Source: Thalassia testudinum
Taxonomy: Eukaryota; Streptophyta; Magnoliopsida; Alismatales; Hydrocharitaceae
Length of the DNA stretch: 64,000 bases
Assembly: GCA_037157565.1 (NCBI GenBank)
Contig: JAZHRO010000073.1
Span: forward strand, 92,482,001 to 92,546,000
Reading direction: 5' to 3'
The notes beneath the pieces are model-generated. The model was not told the origin of the DNA and made no database searches. It saw only the letters and a list, made by a program, of their open reading frames with translations. Below, piece by piece: positions 53,731-64,000 of this stretch (positions are counted from its first letter, which is position 1; the number at the start of each line of letters is the position of its first letter). The position numbers and the translations under genes were made by a program.

Positions 53731-54967
53731 CCCCGCCGCTCCACCGACGAAGGCAGCCTGGACCTGACGGAGAAAACCCCCAGCTTTCTTCTCTTCTTTC
53801 TCCGGCAGACGCTCACCAGCTCCGGCGACTTCCTCCCCCTCCACCTCTTCGCTCTGCCGCACTACCAGCAGCAGAGACCTCCTCCCCTGCTCTTCCCGCG
53901 CCACGCCGCACCCAGCTGGCGCCTCTCCAGCCTTCTGCTCGCCGCCGCCCCTCTCCCTGAGCATCGTCTTCTCCGGCGACAGTCGATACGACTGTCGCCC
54001 TGTTCCTCCCCCTTCGTCCCTGCAGTTAAGTTAGACTTACTCCCCTTCTTCTCCTCTTTCTTTCCCCGCTTTCGATTTAGTCAATTAAGCCCTCTACCGA
54101 CCCTGTTCACCCTCATCCTCTCCGCCTCCGACCACCCTCCGGCGAGCCGCTCCCATCACCTCAGCGACCCACACGGCTCGCCGACTACCGCAGAACCTCC
54201 GCCTCCTCACCCTGATCCTCTTCCGCCCCTCCACTTCCCACCAAACACCCTCTGCAGACCCACCGAACACACCCACTCCCTCGGTCACAGTTTGACCTAG
54301 GACGACCTAACAGCTCCATCTCGCCCCCTGCAGACCCCCTGACCACCTTCGCCGTGCCACGGCGAAGGTCCCCCGCCTGTGTGATCTGGCCGAGAGGCCG
54401 TGCCATTGGTTTCAGGTTCCAGGCCTTGACCGCCATTGGCGAGGAAGCTCGAAGCCTGCTCGAGGTTGCTCCAAGCCGAGATATCCCAGGTTGAATAGCC
54501 ACGGCCAGCGCGGAAGAGTCTCACGCACACACCCTGGCCCTCGATTGGAGCTGTACGCCTCAACAGCCGATGCAATTGGGAGCACCATCCCTGCTGCAGG
54601 CGTAAGAGAATTGGGGTGGGACATTTAGTCCCACCTCGGAATCTCTCAAAGGCGCGCGGATGCATAAAGGCAAAAACTGCCTTATGCTGTTTGCCTCAGT
54701 TACCACGGGGTGAGGTCCCTCTCACCCGACCCGACCCGACTCGGCCTCGTCCGTGACCACGCTCCGCGGACCTGGCCCGACCCGATTAGACTGACCTGCA
54801 CTCCTCGCCCACCACGCACGCCGGTGGGCCTGGACCCGGGCCTGACCCGAACCCGATTACCCGGTAGCGCTCTGGGAGAGCTTCCGAAGAGTGATTTCAG
54901 AGAGAGAGATACGCGGGGGAGGGGGGTAGAGTAGGTTTTTGCCTTGACGAATAAACTCTGAAGTGTG

Positions 54968-55320
54968 CAGGCCAAAGAAGAAGAAGAAGACCCGCTGAAG
55001 AAAAAGGAAGAGCAACAGCCATCGCGAAAGAAGAAAAAGAGAGGTCAAGGCAGGTGAAGACAAAGCAGAAGAAAGAGAAGCAAGAAGCAAGAAAAGAAGA
55101 AGACGATCTGACGAAAAAGAAAGAAAGGAAACAAGGAAGAACAGAAGAAGAGCACGAGGGGAAAATCTGAAGAAAGCAGAAGAAAAAGAAGAAGAAGAAG
55201 AAGAAGAAGAACAGGAAGAACCAAAGACAAAGAGGAAGATCTGAAGAAAGCAAAGAAGAAGAAGAAAGAACAGGAAGAACCAAAGACAAAGAGGAAGAAA
55301 GAAGAAAAGAAGAAGAAGCC
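54968..55320 (+). repeat. GAA-rich purine tract in U5 of element J
   Basis: About 350 bases almost entirely A and G, with (GAA)n runs up to nine units near 55183-55210 and two near-identical blocks ending AACAGGAAGAACCAAAGACA. Frames on the opposite strand (poly-Ser/Leu/Phe) are a by-product. Confidence 0.9.
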
Positions 55321-55515
55321 AAATTTTCATCTCTCTCTCTCTTTATTTTTGTAATAGAACTTGTATATCTCTAGAATACAACTTGCTCCCTGAGTTCGAC
55401 CTCGGGAACTCTTTTATTTTTCCGAGTAAAAAATTTTATATGAAAACGTTGGTAACAACCGGCTTTACTACAACGATATAACCGAAACCGGTCGACAAAC
55501 TAACGCTTATCATTT

Positions 55516-55533
55516 TGGCGCCGCTGCCGGGGA
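55516..55533 (+). promoter_or_regulatory. tRNA-Asp primer-binding site of element J
   Basis: TGGCGCCGCTGCCGGGGA, one mismatch (T to C) to the tRNA-Asp complement, three bases after the LTR end. Confidence 0.9.
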
Positions 55534-56438
55534 GCAACGGCTAATTCTAGAGGTAAACATTCCTGTATCTTTTAATTTCTGATAATCTCCTCTCTTTTGT
55601 GCAGCTACAGGAACTCAAGAAGACAAGCAACCACACGACAACCACTCCGAAGACAGGTAAATCTTTTCTCTCACTATTAACCCCTACACTCTAAAGAGAA
55701 AGAAAAGAAAAGAACAAGCAATATAGGGCTAACCTGTCTTCCATATTTAGTAACCATAAAAGTTGCATGTTTTCAACTCATTATTTCTGCACACTATCAA
55801 GGGTATTTAAGGGCTAACACATTCTTGCTTGAGCCCTAATTACCCAACAAAGAATTAACTGGACCAAGTAGAGCCAACCTAGGATCCAACACTAGGGATT
55901 TAGAGACACACTACTTAACTCAAGAATTGAGAAAACCAAATAAAGTGTGCCCAAGCCCTTGTCTGAAAATACCTATACAAGAAAAATCCTAAACAATTGG
56001 CTCTCTCTAAACACTTGAACCCTAAAAGACAGGACCTAAAAGCTCTTAAAGAAAACAATAGGTAAAGTTGACCCCTTGGGTTAACCAACCTTAAATTAGG
56101 TCACTCTTTGCACTTAAAAAGACTAAAGTTCAAGTGAAACCTTAAGCACCCTGATCTTAAAATTGGTAGACTTAAGAGGTCAAGATCCCCATTCTGGTCT
56201 ACCTGGAACCGCAGTGACAAGAGAGGTCGGGTGGGGGAAACCCTGTAACCCGTGGGGACGCTCTACCGTGTAGGGGTCTTCGCGGGACTCTCCCTCTCTG
56301 GCTGCCCAGGTAATTCTCAGGTGGACGATCTTTCTGATCAAGGGGTCCATCTGCCCCGCACCTCTATAGTCACCCAACACATTTTTGGGTGTCTTGATTG
56401 GGTCCATCACCTTCTAAACTTACCTCTCCCAACTGTGC
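55534..56438 (+). other. 5' leader of element J, no gene seen
   Basis: About 0.9 kb, A-rich in the first half. No frame with recognisable motifs. It ends at the gag ATG in CATGTACGGAAGG. Confidence 0.7.
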
Positions 56439-59400
56439 ATGTACGGAAGGAGGTCTCTAAGACCACCCTTAAGACCTCCTTTAGAAATTCACTCTCGTCA
56501 AGGCCAAGCCTCGACGCCCGTGTTTGTGCAGCAACACCCTCACATTATTCTATCTTCTGATTCAGAACCAAGTTCTTCTTCTTCCCCCATCATGGCTCAG
56601 CCAGTTGAGGAAGAAAATAATCTGGAACACCAGCTCCAGCGACTCAATGACCTCTTCCAAAACTTCGTGCACCCACCACAGCGTCCTATGATGCGGGACC
56701 ACTACAATCCTGCTGCGGTGGCAATTGAGCCTCGAGTTAGAATCCCGATTGGAGGACCTGATTCCGAACTAAAGCCCAACATGATTCACGCTATACCTAA
56801 ATTCCATGGGCTTAATTCTGAAGATCCCTTCCAGCACATCAAACAGCTTAAGCATCTGGCCCACACTTTTGGATCAGATGCGCAAAATCGGGATATTCTC
56901 CTCATGAAGATGTTCTCCTTTTCTCTTATGGACAAGGCCGCCCATTGGTATCAAACTCAGACCCGGCCGATCAACACTTGGGAAGAACTTCAATCCGAGT
57001 TTTTGAAAAAGTTCTTTCCCGTTGGTCGGACCAACGCCTTGCGCCATCAGATTACACACTTCACTCAACAATCAGGAGAACCTCTCCATGAGGCATGGGA
57101 TCGTTTTCAGGATCTCATGAGGAAGTGCCCCCATCACGGAGTTCCTAAATGGGAACAAGTCCAATCTTTTTACCAGGGACTCCGTGAGGACATCCGCCTT
57201 TTCGTCAATGCAACCTGCGGAGGAAACATCATGGGTCAACATGAAGACACCGTATGGGAGATTCTCGAAAACATGTGCGAGAACTCCATCAACAATGACT
57301 CCATGGGATTATTCGACAGGACGAATACCCGCGCAGCGACGAATCTTAAGGGAGCACATGAGACGCAGGGCCTGTCCGCATCAGTCGACCTGGAATTAAT
57401 GGCCAGTCGATTGGACAAGGTCTCAATTATTGAAAAGAAGGTGGATGAGCTGACTCAGCACTTGCAGCGAGCCACCTCTGCGCGTAACTCCTTTGCACAA
57501 CCTCCTTCCACACAGGAGACTGTGCAAAACATCCTACACCGATCCTCCCCTGGGATGGATCCATATCCATCCCCATCTGATTCTTGGACTGGAAGATCAT
57601 CCGATCCTTTCTTCACCAGCCGGGGGAACTCCATTCCCCCTTTCCCTGATTCTCAGGAGGTTCCTCAGACCTGCGAGGACCTCAACGCCATCCAGAACGA
57701 CCCATTCTCCAACACTTACAACCCTGGATGGCGAAACCATCCAAATTTTCAGTGGGCGGGAAATTCTCAAACCCAAAGACCACCTTTTCAGTCCCGCCCA
57801 CAGCCCTCTCATCACTACCAGCCGCCTCAGCCTCGGCCCAACCCTACTTATCCATCAGGGCCAAATCAAGATCAAATGTCCTTAATCCTTCAGACTCTGG
57901 CTGACATTCAAAAATCGAATGCGGCCATTCAAAAACAGCACAAGGACGAGCTTACTGAAGTTAAAACTCAGCTGGCCCAGTTGGCAAATTCTCGCCAGCC
58001 AGGCACACTCCCTTCCCAACCCCTTCCTAACCCAAATAACGTGCCAACACAGAAGCGCGTTATGAATCCAAATTTAGGCCAAGCTCAATGGATTTATCAG
58101 GCCCCCACTGCTCCATCTCCAGACGAGATGGAAGCCTCTACTTCTCGTACGGGATTTCAGCAGCAGCCACCCCTCCTACCAAATCCAAACCAAAATCAGG
58201 CCGGATTAAATTCTGTAACAACACGTAGTGGTAAGACAACTCAGGACCAGTATTATCCAAACCACGCCCAGCCTGATAATCATGACCCTAGGATAGTTAT
58301 CCAAGGTACCGCTGTTCCAGACCCACAACCAGGACCTATCCTAGAGGAACCAACCAAGATCCCGTTTCCCGAAGCCCTGACCAAGGGAAAGAAGACCACC
58401 AAGCCCGTGGCCCCTGAGGAGGACCTGGTCAAGCTCTTTGAGCAGGTCCACATAAACATCCCCTTGATGGATGCAATCCGCCACGTACCAGCTTACGCAC
58501 GATTTCTAAAGAATATATGTACACCCCAGCGTAAGCCGCGAACCAAGGGAGGGAGCCCAATTGTTCTGTCAGAGCAAGCCAGCTCTGTAATCCTTAGTAG
58601 ACTCCCACCCAAGGCAAAAGATCCTGGAACTCCCCTGATCTCCTGTAAGATAGGTGGTACCCAATTTGACAGAGCATTGTTAGACTTAGGTGCATCTATA
58701 AATCTGATACCCACATCCTTACTTGACCATCTGGAAGAATCTGAGCTGAAACCAACCGAGGTGACATTACAATTAGCAGATCGATCTATAAAGTCACCAA
58801 AAGGGATTCTCGAGGATGTTATCGTGAGAGTGCGGGATTTCTATTTTCCAGTGGACTTTATAGTCTTAGACATGGATGCACCTGAGAACCCTAGGGATAC
58901 ACCAATCATTCTAGGGAGACCTTTCTTGGCTACTGCTAGAGCCAACATCAGCTGTGAGGAGGGCCAAATAGAGCTTAAGTTTGGAGATCAAACACTGAAA
59001 ATTGATATATTTAAGGCCCAACAAGGAATTAATTGCGGCGTCATCGAACAAATTTGTGACATCAAGACTTTGGTTGATGAATCACACCTCCATAATGACT
59101 TGAGTATTCCTCATCAACCACAGAAGGATCTTGACCCGCAAATAGAGGAGTCCATTCCGGATGTGAACAACCCAGTAACTCCCACCCTTGAACCTCACAT
59201 CTATACTGAACCACCCGCTGCTGCTGAAAACCCCATCCTTGAACTGAAACCCCTTCCTGCTCATTTGAAATACATCTTTTTGGGTTCTAATCAGACCCTT
59301 CCTGTGATCATCAATTCCAACCTCAATCCTGAACAGGAATACCGTCTGATTGTTGTCCTCCAGCAACATCGCAGAGCCATCGGATGGACCCTCGATGATT

Positions 59401-62138
59401 TGACTGGAATAAGTCCCTCTTATTGTACTCATCATATCTATTCAGAAGAGGGCACACGACCTTCTCGAGAAATGCAGAGACGCTTAAACCCCAATCTGCA
59501 GGAGGTCGTGAAAAAGGAGATCATCAAGTGGTTAGATGCCGGGATCATCTACCCGATCTCCGATAGTCGTTGGGTGAGCCCGATTCAGGTCGTGCCTAAA
59601 AAGGCAGGACTCACCACTATAACGACTGAGACCGGAGAAATCATTCCTACCCGATTAGCCAACTCGTGGAGAGTCTGTATAGATTACCGTCGACTCAATT
59701 CCTCCACGAAGAAGGATCATTTCCCACTACCCTTCATTGATCAAATTCTCGAAAAACTAGCGGGAAATAGGTTCTTCTGCTTTCTTGACGGGTACTCCGG
59801 TTATAACCAGGTGGCAATCCATCCTGAGGACCAAGAAAAGACCACATTCACCTGCCCCTTCGGAACATACGCTTTCCGAAGGATGCCTTTTGGTCTTTGC
59901 AATGCACCCGCTACTTTTCAGCGATGCATGCTTGCCATATTCTCAGATATGGTAGGTGATTATCTGGAAGTCTTCATGGATGACTTTTCAGTTTTCGGAG
60001 CATCATTCGACGATTGCCTCCAGCACTTGGTCCAGATACTCAGGCGGTGCATCGACGTGAATTTGGTTCTTTCCTGGGAAAAGAGCCATTTCATGGTGCC
60101 TGAGGGAATTGTCCTGGGACACTCAATTTCGGAGAAAGGTATCCAAGTGGATCGAGCTAAGGTTAATCTGATTTCTCGCCTTCCCATGCCTAGCTCGATC
60201 AGGGACATCCGCTCCTTTTTAGGGCATGTCGGTTTTTATCGACGATTTATCCCTGATTTTTCAAAAATCGCACGCCCCCTGACCACTCTTCTCTCCAAGG
60301 ATGTTCCCTTCGAAATCTCCAAGGAATGCACTCAAGCATTTGAAATCCTGCGTGACCGAGTCACCCAAGCCCCGATCCTACAGTCCCCTGATTGGTCTCA
60401 ACCCTTTGAGATCATGTGTGATGCATCCGACTTCGCTGTAGGAGCGGTTTTGGGGCAGAAAAATGACAAGAAACCTGTGGTCATTTACTACGCCAGCAAA
60501 ACACTCGATGAGGCTCAGCGTAACTATACAGTTACTGAGAAAGAGCTGCTAGCTGTAGTATTTGCCCTAGAGAAATTCAGATCATACCTTCTGGGTTCCC
60601 ATGTCATCATATACTCGGATCACACGGCTGTGAGGCATCTCCTTGCAAAGAAGGACGCGAAACCTCGATTGATCCGATGGATCTTGCTGTTGCAAGAATT
60701 TGACCTCGAGATTCGCGATAAAGCGGGAAAACAAAACGTGGTAGCTGATCACTTGTCCCGTCTTCCTTCTGAAATGATAGACCCTTCCGGACCCATCACT
60801 GAGCATTTTCCCGATGAGCACCTACTGACTATTGGTACTAGCCTTCCGTGGTTTGCTAATATTGTAAATTACTTGGCATCTCATCAAACCCCGTCCGATT
60901 GGCCGAAGGCCAAGAAAGACAAATTACGCTCCGATGCCAAGTATTACATTTGGGAAGACCCGTACCTCTTCCGCATAGGTGCCGATCAGATCATCCGGAG
61001 ATGTATCCCGGAAGGGGAAGTCAACAATATCCTCTCTTTCTGCCATGACCAGGCATGCGGTGGCCATTTTGCCGGGCATAAAACCGCATCAAAAGTCCTC
61101 CAGTGCGGCTTTTACTGGCCCACACTGTTCAAAGACGCATACAGTCATTGCAAGGCATGCAGTCGTTGCCAGACTTTGGGCAACATGAGCCATCGCGACA
61201 TGATGCCTATGCAACCGATTCTAGTATGCGAAATCTTTGATGTATGGGGGATTGATTTTATGGGCCCCTTTCCTGTTTCGGATGGTTTTGAATACATTCT
61301 GTTGGCTGTGGACTACGTGTCCAAATGGATCGAAGCCATACCGACCCGAACCTGTGATCACAAAATCGTTCTCAAATTCATTCATCAACACATTTTCTCA
61401 AGGTTCGGGATTCCTCGTGCAATAATCTCTGATGGGGGGACCCATTTCACAAATGCTCAGTTTAGGTCACTGATGACCAAATACGGGGTGTCTCACCGAA
61501 TCTCTACTCCTTACCACCCCCAAACTAATGGTCTAGCTGAGCTGTCGAATCGGGAGATCAAGAAAATCCTACAGGTCACTGTTCGACCTGACAGGAAGGA
61601 CTGGTCGTCCCGACTTCCGGAAGCATTGTGGGCCTATAGGACCGCCCACAAGACCCAATTGGGCATGTCTCCCTTTAGATTGGTGTACGGAAAGGCATGC
61701 CACCTTCCCGTCGAACTGGAGCATAAAGCCTATTGGGCAGTACGGAACTGTAATCTAGATCTTTCCAAGGCTGGGACCCACAGAAAACTCCAAATCAGCG
61801 AGATCGATGAATTACGCACAGACGCGTACGAGAACTCGCAAATCTACAAGGAGCGGGTTAAAGCCTTCCACGACAAACACATCTCGAGAAAGATCTTTCA
61901 TCCTGGTCAAAAGGTCCTACTCTTTGATGCCCGACTCAAACTCTTCCCAGGAAAACTGAGATCTAAGTGGGTCGGACCATATTTGGTCCGACAGGTTTTT
62001 GGAAATGGAGCAATCGAAATCAGTCCACTCAGCCACGATTCTGAACCTTTCATCGTGAATGGTCAAAGACTCAAGCCGTTCATTGATGTAACTTCTACTG
62101 ATTTGGCTGAGGCATCTCATATCCTCCTTTCCCCTTGA
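56439..62138 (+). CDS. gag-pol: Athila gag-pol polyprotein, intact
   Basis: One uninterrupted frame of 1899 codons. Gag: M-YGRRS start; capsid about 100-300 ([62 protein letters not shown]); Athila signature [11 protein letters not shown] at about 425; Gln/Pro-rich linker; no CCHC knuckle seen. Protease: [10 protein letters not shown] with catalytic Asp 749. [22 protein letters not shown] from 1080, FMDD at 1179-1182. RNase [14 protein letters not shown] with Asp 1328, [19 protein letters not shown]. Integrase: zinc site H1536/H1543/C1574/C1577, core Asp 1606 (GIDFMGPF), IISDGGTHF, Glu in [10 protein letters not shown]-terminal [12 protein letters not shown]. No chromodomain. Length and order are normal for an Athila gag-pol. 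All catalytic motifs look complete, so the element may be able to move. Ribosomes must cross a 2.7-kb leader. Confidence 0.97.
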   Translation: MYGRRSLRPPLRPPLEIHSRQGQASTPVFVQQHPHIILSSDSEPSSSSSPIMAQPVEEENNLEHQLQRLNDLFQNFVHPPQRPMMRDHYNPAAVAIEPRVRIPIGGPDSELKPNMIHAIPKFHGLNSEDPFQHIKQLKHLAHTFGSDAQNRDILLMKMFSFSLMDKAAHWYQTQTRPINTWEELQSEFLKKFFPVGRTNALRHQITHFTQQSGEPLHEAWDRFQDLMRKCPHHGVPKWEQVQSFYQGLREDIRLFVNATCGGNIMGQHEDTVWEILENMCENSINNDSMGLFDRTNTRAATNLKGAHETQGLSASVDLELMASRLDKVSIIEKKVDELTQHLQRATSARNSFAQPPSTQETVQNILHRSSPGMDPYPSPSDSWTGRSSDPFFTSRGNSIPPFPDSQEVPQTCEDLNAIQNDPFSNTYNPGWRNHPNFQWAGNSQTQRPPFQSRPQPSHHYQPPQPRPNPTYPSGPNQDQMSLILQTLADIQKSNAAIQKQHKDELTEVKTQLAQLANSRQPGTLPSQPLPNPNNVPTQKRVMNPNLGQAQWIYQAPTAPSPDEMEASTSRTGFQQQPPLLPNPNQNQAGLNSVTTRSGKTTQDQYYPNHAQPDNHDPRIVIQGTAVPDPQPGPILEEPTKIPFPEALTKGKKTTKPVAPEEDLVKLFEQVHINIPLMDAIRHVPAYARFLKNICTPQRKPRTKGGSPIVLSEQASSVILSRLPPKAKDPGTPLISCKIGGTQFDRALLDLGASINLIPTSLLDHLEESELKPTEVTLQLADRSIKSPKGILEDVIVRVRDFYFPVDFIVLDMDAPENPRDTPIILGRPFLATARANISCEEGQIELKFGDQTLKIDIFKAQQGINCGVIEQICDIKTLVDESHLHNDLSIPHQPQKDLDPQIEESIPDVNNPVTPTLEPHIYTEPPAAAENPILELKPLPAHLKYIFLGSNQTLPVIINSNLNPEQEYRLIVVLQQHRRAIGWTLDDLTGISPSYCTHHIYSEEGTRPSREMQRRLNPNLQEVVKKEIIKWLDAGIIYPISDSRWVSPIQVVPKKAGLTTITTETGEIIPTRLANSWRVCIDYRRLNSSTKKDHFPLPFIDQILEKLAGNRFFCFLDGYSGYNQVAIHPEDQEKTTFTCPFGTYAFRRMPFGLCNAPATFQRCMLAIFSDMVGDYLEVFMDDFSVFGASFDDCLQHLVQILRRCIDVNLVLSWEKSHFMVPEGIVLGHSISEKGIQVDRAKVNLISRLPMPSSIRDIRSFLGHVGFYRRFIPDFSKIARPLTTLLSKDVPFEISKECTQAFEILRDRVTQAPILQSPDWSQPFEIMCDASDFAVGAVLGQKNDKKPVVIYYASKTLDEAQRNYTVTEKELLAVVFALEKFRSYLLGSHVIIYSDHTAVRHLLAKKDAKPRLIRWILLLQEFDLEIRDKAGKQNVVADHLSRLPSEMIDPSGPITEHFPDEHLLTIGTSLPWFANIVNYLASHQTPSDWPKAKKDKLRSDAKYYIWEDPYLFRIGADQIIRRCIPEGEVNNILSFCHDQACGGHFAGHKTASKVLQCGFYWPTLFKDAYSHCKACSRCQTLGNMSHRDMMPMQPILVCEIFDVWGIDFMGPFPVSDGFEYILLAVDYVSKWIEAIPTRTCDHKIVLKFIHQHIFSRFGIPRAIISDGGTHFTNAQFRSLMTKYGVSHRISTPYHPQTNGLAELSNREIKKILQVTVRPDRKDWSSRLPEALWAYRTAHKTQLGMSPFRLVYGKACHLPVELEHKAYWAVRNCNLDLSKAGTHRKLQISEIDELRTDAYENSQIYKERVKAFHDKHISRKIFHPGQKVLLFDARLKLFPGKLRSKWVGPYLVRQVFGNGAIEISPLSHDSEPFIVNGQRLKPFIDVTSTDLAEASHILLSP

Positions 62139-63581
62139 GCTTATTGCGCCCAGCCGATGGCGTAAAACTCAGCGCTTAACGGGAGGCAGCCCGTCATTCT
62201 CTTTGAAAACCTGAAACTTGTTCTGACACCTTTCAGCACTCGAAGTTCACCCTGAACTAAGACCCCCTAGGTTACAATGAGGACATTGCAAATCTTAGGC
62301 ATGGGGGGGTAGGAAAGTGCAAAAACTTGTAAGAAAAGGTTTCAAACAAAAAAATTCACATATGCCAAAAATACCATAAAAATTAAAAAAATTTTTTCGA
62401 AAAAGAATAAGAGGAAAAGAGGAGAAGAAAAATTTCGTGAAGGAGAGAAGAAACAAAATGAAAAAGGAGCACAAAATTATAAGAAAAGTTGATAGTCATT
62501 AGTAAGGAACTAAGGAATTAACCTAAGTTCTAGACCTCATTCAAGAAAATAACTGAAAAGTGCACAATGAGATTAGTAAGAATGCAAACCTTAGGCATTC
62601 TTGAATAGACTCTTAGTACTCATTAAGATCTGGACACTCCTCAAGAGGTTGAGGAAAATGAAAAGCTGAAGTATTAGGTCTAAGGCTTAGGGAGTATTCG
62701 GCCTCGTTAACTAATTTTTGGTTTACGGGACTCAGTAACCTAAGCACCCTAATCTCACACACAGCCTGGTTCAGTAAGCGTAAAAATCAGAATCACGCAG
62801 AAGCGTCGCAAAAATCTGAAAAGAACACCTAGAATAGGAATGGCCGATCAACACAAGTTGATTTGGACGAGTTCCCAGCGCGGAGAGGCGGGAAATCCCC
62901 TCGAAGATGCGTAACAAAATATCATCTCCTCGGTGCTTGTCTCTTAGGATATTTACATATCCTACGGGGGGCATGTAAGCACTCTGCTGGTTCAGATTCC
63001 ATGGATGGCATTATCTCGAAGTGTCAATTGCCAGGGTCTGGATTCGGCCACGGAATACCATGGATGGGATTATCTCGAAATCTCAATAGCCAGGGTTCCG
63101 GGGGTTGCCATGGGCGGTGCTATCTCGAAGCATCGATCGCCAGGAACCCTTGAGGATTGATGATGGGAGCAAGGAATCTGATACAGACCGTGTTGAAAAG
63201 CCAATCCTAGACTAGAACTAAAAAGAAAAAGAGAGAGAAAACTCTCCAAACAGAAAAAACTTTCTATCTCTCTCTTACAAAACGCACTGCGAACTGAGCC
63301 AGGGCTAAAATCATTTCAAGCACGGGTGCTTTAACCACGAAGTCCAATAAACCTTAGGTTAGTTCTTGTGGGCCTTAAAAACCTTTGCTAAAAGACTGAG
63401 GCTAAGGCTAGACAGATTTGGATCTTGATTGGTACTAGAGTATCTTTTAGGCCTATGGTCAGCATTCTAACCTAATCTATGCTCAAATAAAAAGGCACTT
63501 ATCTAAAACCATTGAAAACTTCATGGTCTAGAACAAGGGTTGAAACCTTAAGTTTTTTTTGCTAAGGGACTAGCAAAAGCT
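62139..63581 (+). other. 3' region of element J: internal polypurine motif, three-unit stem-loop array, PPT hairpin
   Basis: About 1.46 kb with no envelope-like or other gene. The motif CAATGAGGACATTGCAAATC leading into TTAGGCATGGGGGGG is at 62274-62310. GAGTTCCCAGCGCGGAGAGG lies at 62870-62889. A three-unit array lies at about 62999-63155, each unit with TATCTCGAA in a stem (TGGCA...TTGCCA; GGCGGT...ATCGCC), ending ACAGACCGTGTTGA (63183-63196). The hairpin TTTGCTAAGGGACTAGCAAA is at 63558-63577. The same pieces in the same order are in C and D. Confidence 0.8.
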
Positions 63582-63594
63582 AGGCATGGGGGTA
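63582..63594 (+). promoter_or_regulatory. Terminal PPT of element J
   Basis: AGGCATGGGGGTA directly before the 3' LTR start TGATGAG at 63595. Confidence 0.85.
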
Positions 63595-64000
63595 TGATGA
63601 GAACCTCATCATGAGCCATAACTAGCTCATTTTGACCCAATACAAAGGATAAAAGCTCCTACATATCTCAAGGAAAAGCTTAACTCAGAGAATTCTGAGT
63701 TTGAGAAGAAAACAAGTCATAAGGGGTAAAAGTGCAATTTTACCAGTATAATCTGCATACAGGGTAATTCAGGGCCCAAACATAGGTCAAAACAGCTTAA
63801 TAAGAATAAAAGTGGGATGAGATGATCTAGCAAGGGCTACAGCACTTCCAAGGAACCAAATGATAATCTGTAACCCTAAAACAACCCACTTCAATTCACA
63901 AGGTTCGAGGCAAAGTAAAAATAGAATAAACCCTCTAAAATTCATAGAAAAATAATCTCTGGGGTTTAGAACCATCAATTTGGCCTTTAGAACCCATTTT
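63595..64000 (+). repeat. 3' LTR of element J, first 406 bases
   Basis: Identical by eye to 52796-53201; cut by the window end. Confidence 0.93.

Larger units (their letters stand above)
52796..55512 (+). repeat. 5' LTR of element J
   Basis: 2717 bases, TGATGAG...CTTATCA. It opens with a small hairpin (TGATGAG-AAC-CTCATCA). The TATA box is at 53721. Long inverted repeats lie at 53615-53650 (upstream of TATA) and 53975-53999 (downstream). CCGACC-type G/C-rich repeats are at about 54720-54860, and a purine (GAA-rich) tract at 54968-55320. A 324-codon frame (53326-54300) spans U3/R/U5. It is low-complexity and repeats in no other LTR, so I leave it uncalled. Confidence 0.9.
52796..64000 (+). 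mobile_element. Element J: very young, apparently complete autonomous Athila retrotransposon (3' LTR cut by window)
   Basis: 5' LTR 52796-55512, PBS 55516, leader, gag-pol ORF 56439-62138, 3' region, PPT, 3' LTR from 63595. The 406 bases of 3' LTR in the window look identical to 52796-53201. With a 2.72-kb LTR the element should end near 66311. The 5' flank is ATGAG; the same five bases are expected after the 3' LTR. There is no envelope-like ORF between pol and the 3' LTR, unlike some Athila elements. This is the only copy in the window that could be autonomous. Confidence 0.93.

Noticed and set aside
53326..54300. 324-codon plus-strand frame
   Set aside because: Entirely within the 5' LTR of J, spans the TATA box and transcript start, and has low-complexity Pro/Leu/Arg/Ser composition with no motif.
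54857..55330. Ser/Leu/Phe-rich frames on the minus strand resembling membrane segments
   Set aside because: They are the complement of the GAA-rich tract; composition alone explains them.
62139..63594. Possible envelope-like ORF of element J
   Set aside because: No frame longer than about 100 codons on the plus strand and no membrane segment; the region is noncoding.

Overview
This window is plant nuclear DNA, almost certainly from a flowering plant, and from a repeat-dense (heterochromatic or pericentromeric-like) part of the genome. I see no ordinary host gene. Nearly every base belongs to Ty3/gypsy LTR retrotransposons of the Athila type or to L1-type LINEs. The Athila assignment rests on gag starting M-x-GRRS, protease [12 protein letters not shown] with FMDD, no chromodomain, and a primer-binding site matching the 3' end of plant tRNA-Asp. 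The species cannot be read from the sequence.

Left half (1-31206): the oldest layer is a plus-strand Athila element (E; gag scrap at 1267-1369, gag/protease at 28763-31206). It is split by a minus-strand Athila element (B, 1370-28762, worn target duplication GCATT/GTATT). B in turn holds three insertions, each with a perfect 5-bp target duplication: an internally deleted minus-strand Athila element (A, 3760-9665, GTGAC), a plus-strand solo LTR (I, 14904-16970, AGGGA), and a young 7.73-kb minus-strand element (C, 20265-27997, TTGAG) inside B's right LTR. The first 1266 bases are part of an LTR related to that of element J.

Middle (31207-48351): an LTR with PBS (F), then LINE debris in both orientations. 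A minus-strand LINE is broken by a solo LTR (G, 33250-35092, GGGAT). It meets a plus-strand LINE head to head, and that runs into a second plus-strand LINE. The second LINE is split by element D (40287-48018, plus, GTATT).

Right (48352-64000): a decayed Athila-like element (H) interrupts the same LINE. It is interrupted in its gag by a very young Athila element (J, 52796 to beyond the window end) with an uninterrupted 1899-codon gag-pol frame. The 406 bases of its 3' LTR that are visible look identical to the 5' LTR.

The most interesting content is the C/D family: two 7.73-kb elements with 1.68-kb LTRs, tRNA-Asp PBS and PPT, but no gag, protease, RT or integrase. Each instead carries one long open frame (665 and 675 codons) for an acidic protein I do not recognise. 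C/D and the autonomous J share cis elements although their proteins are unrelated: an internal polypurine motif after the ORF, a three-unit array of small stem-loops, and a hairpin just before the terminal PPT. This suggests C/D are parasites of a J-like Athila element that keep their own protein.
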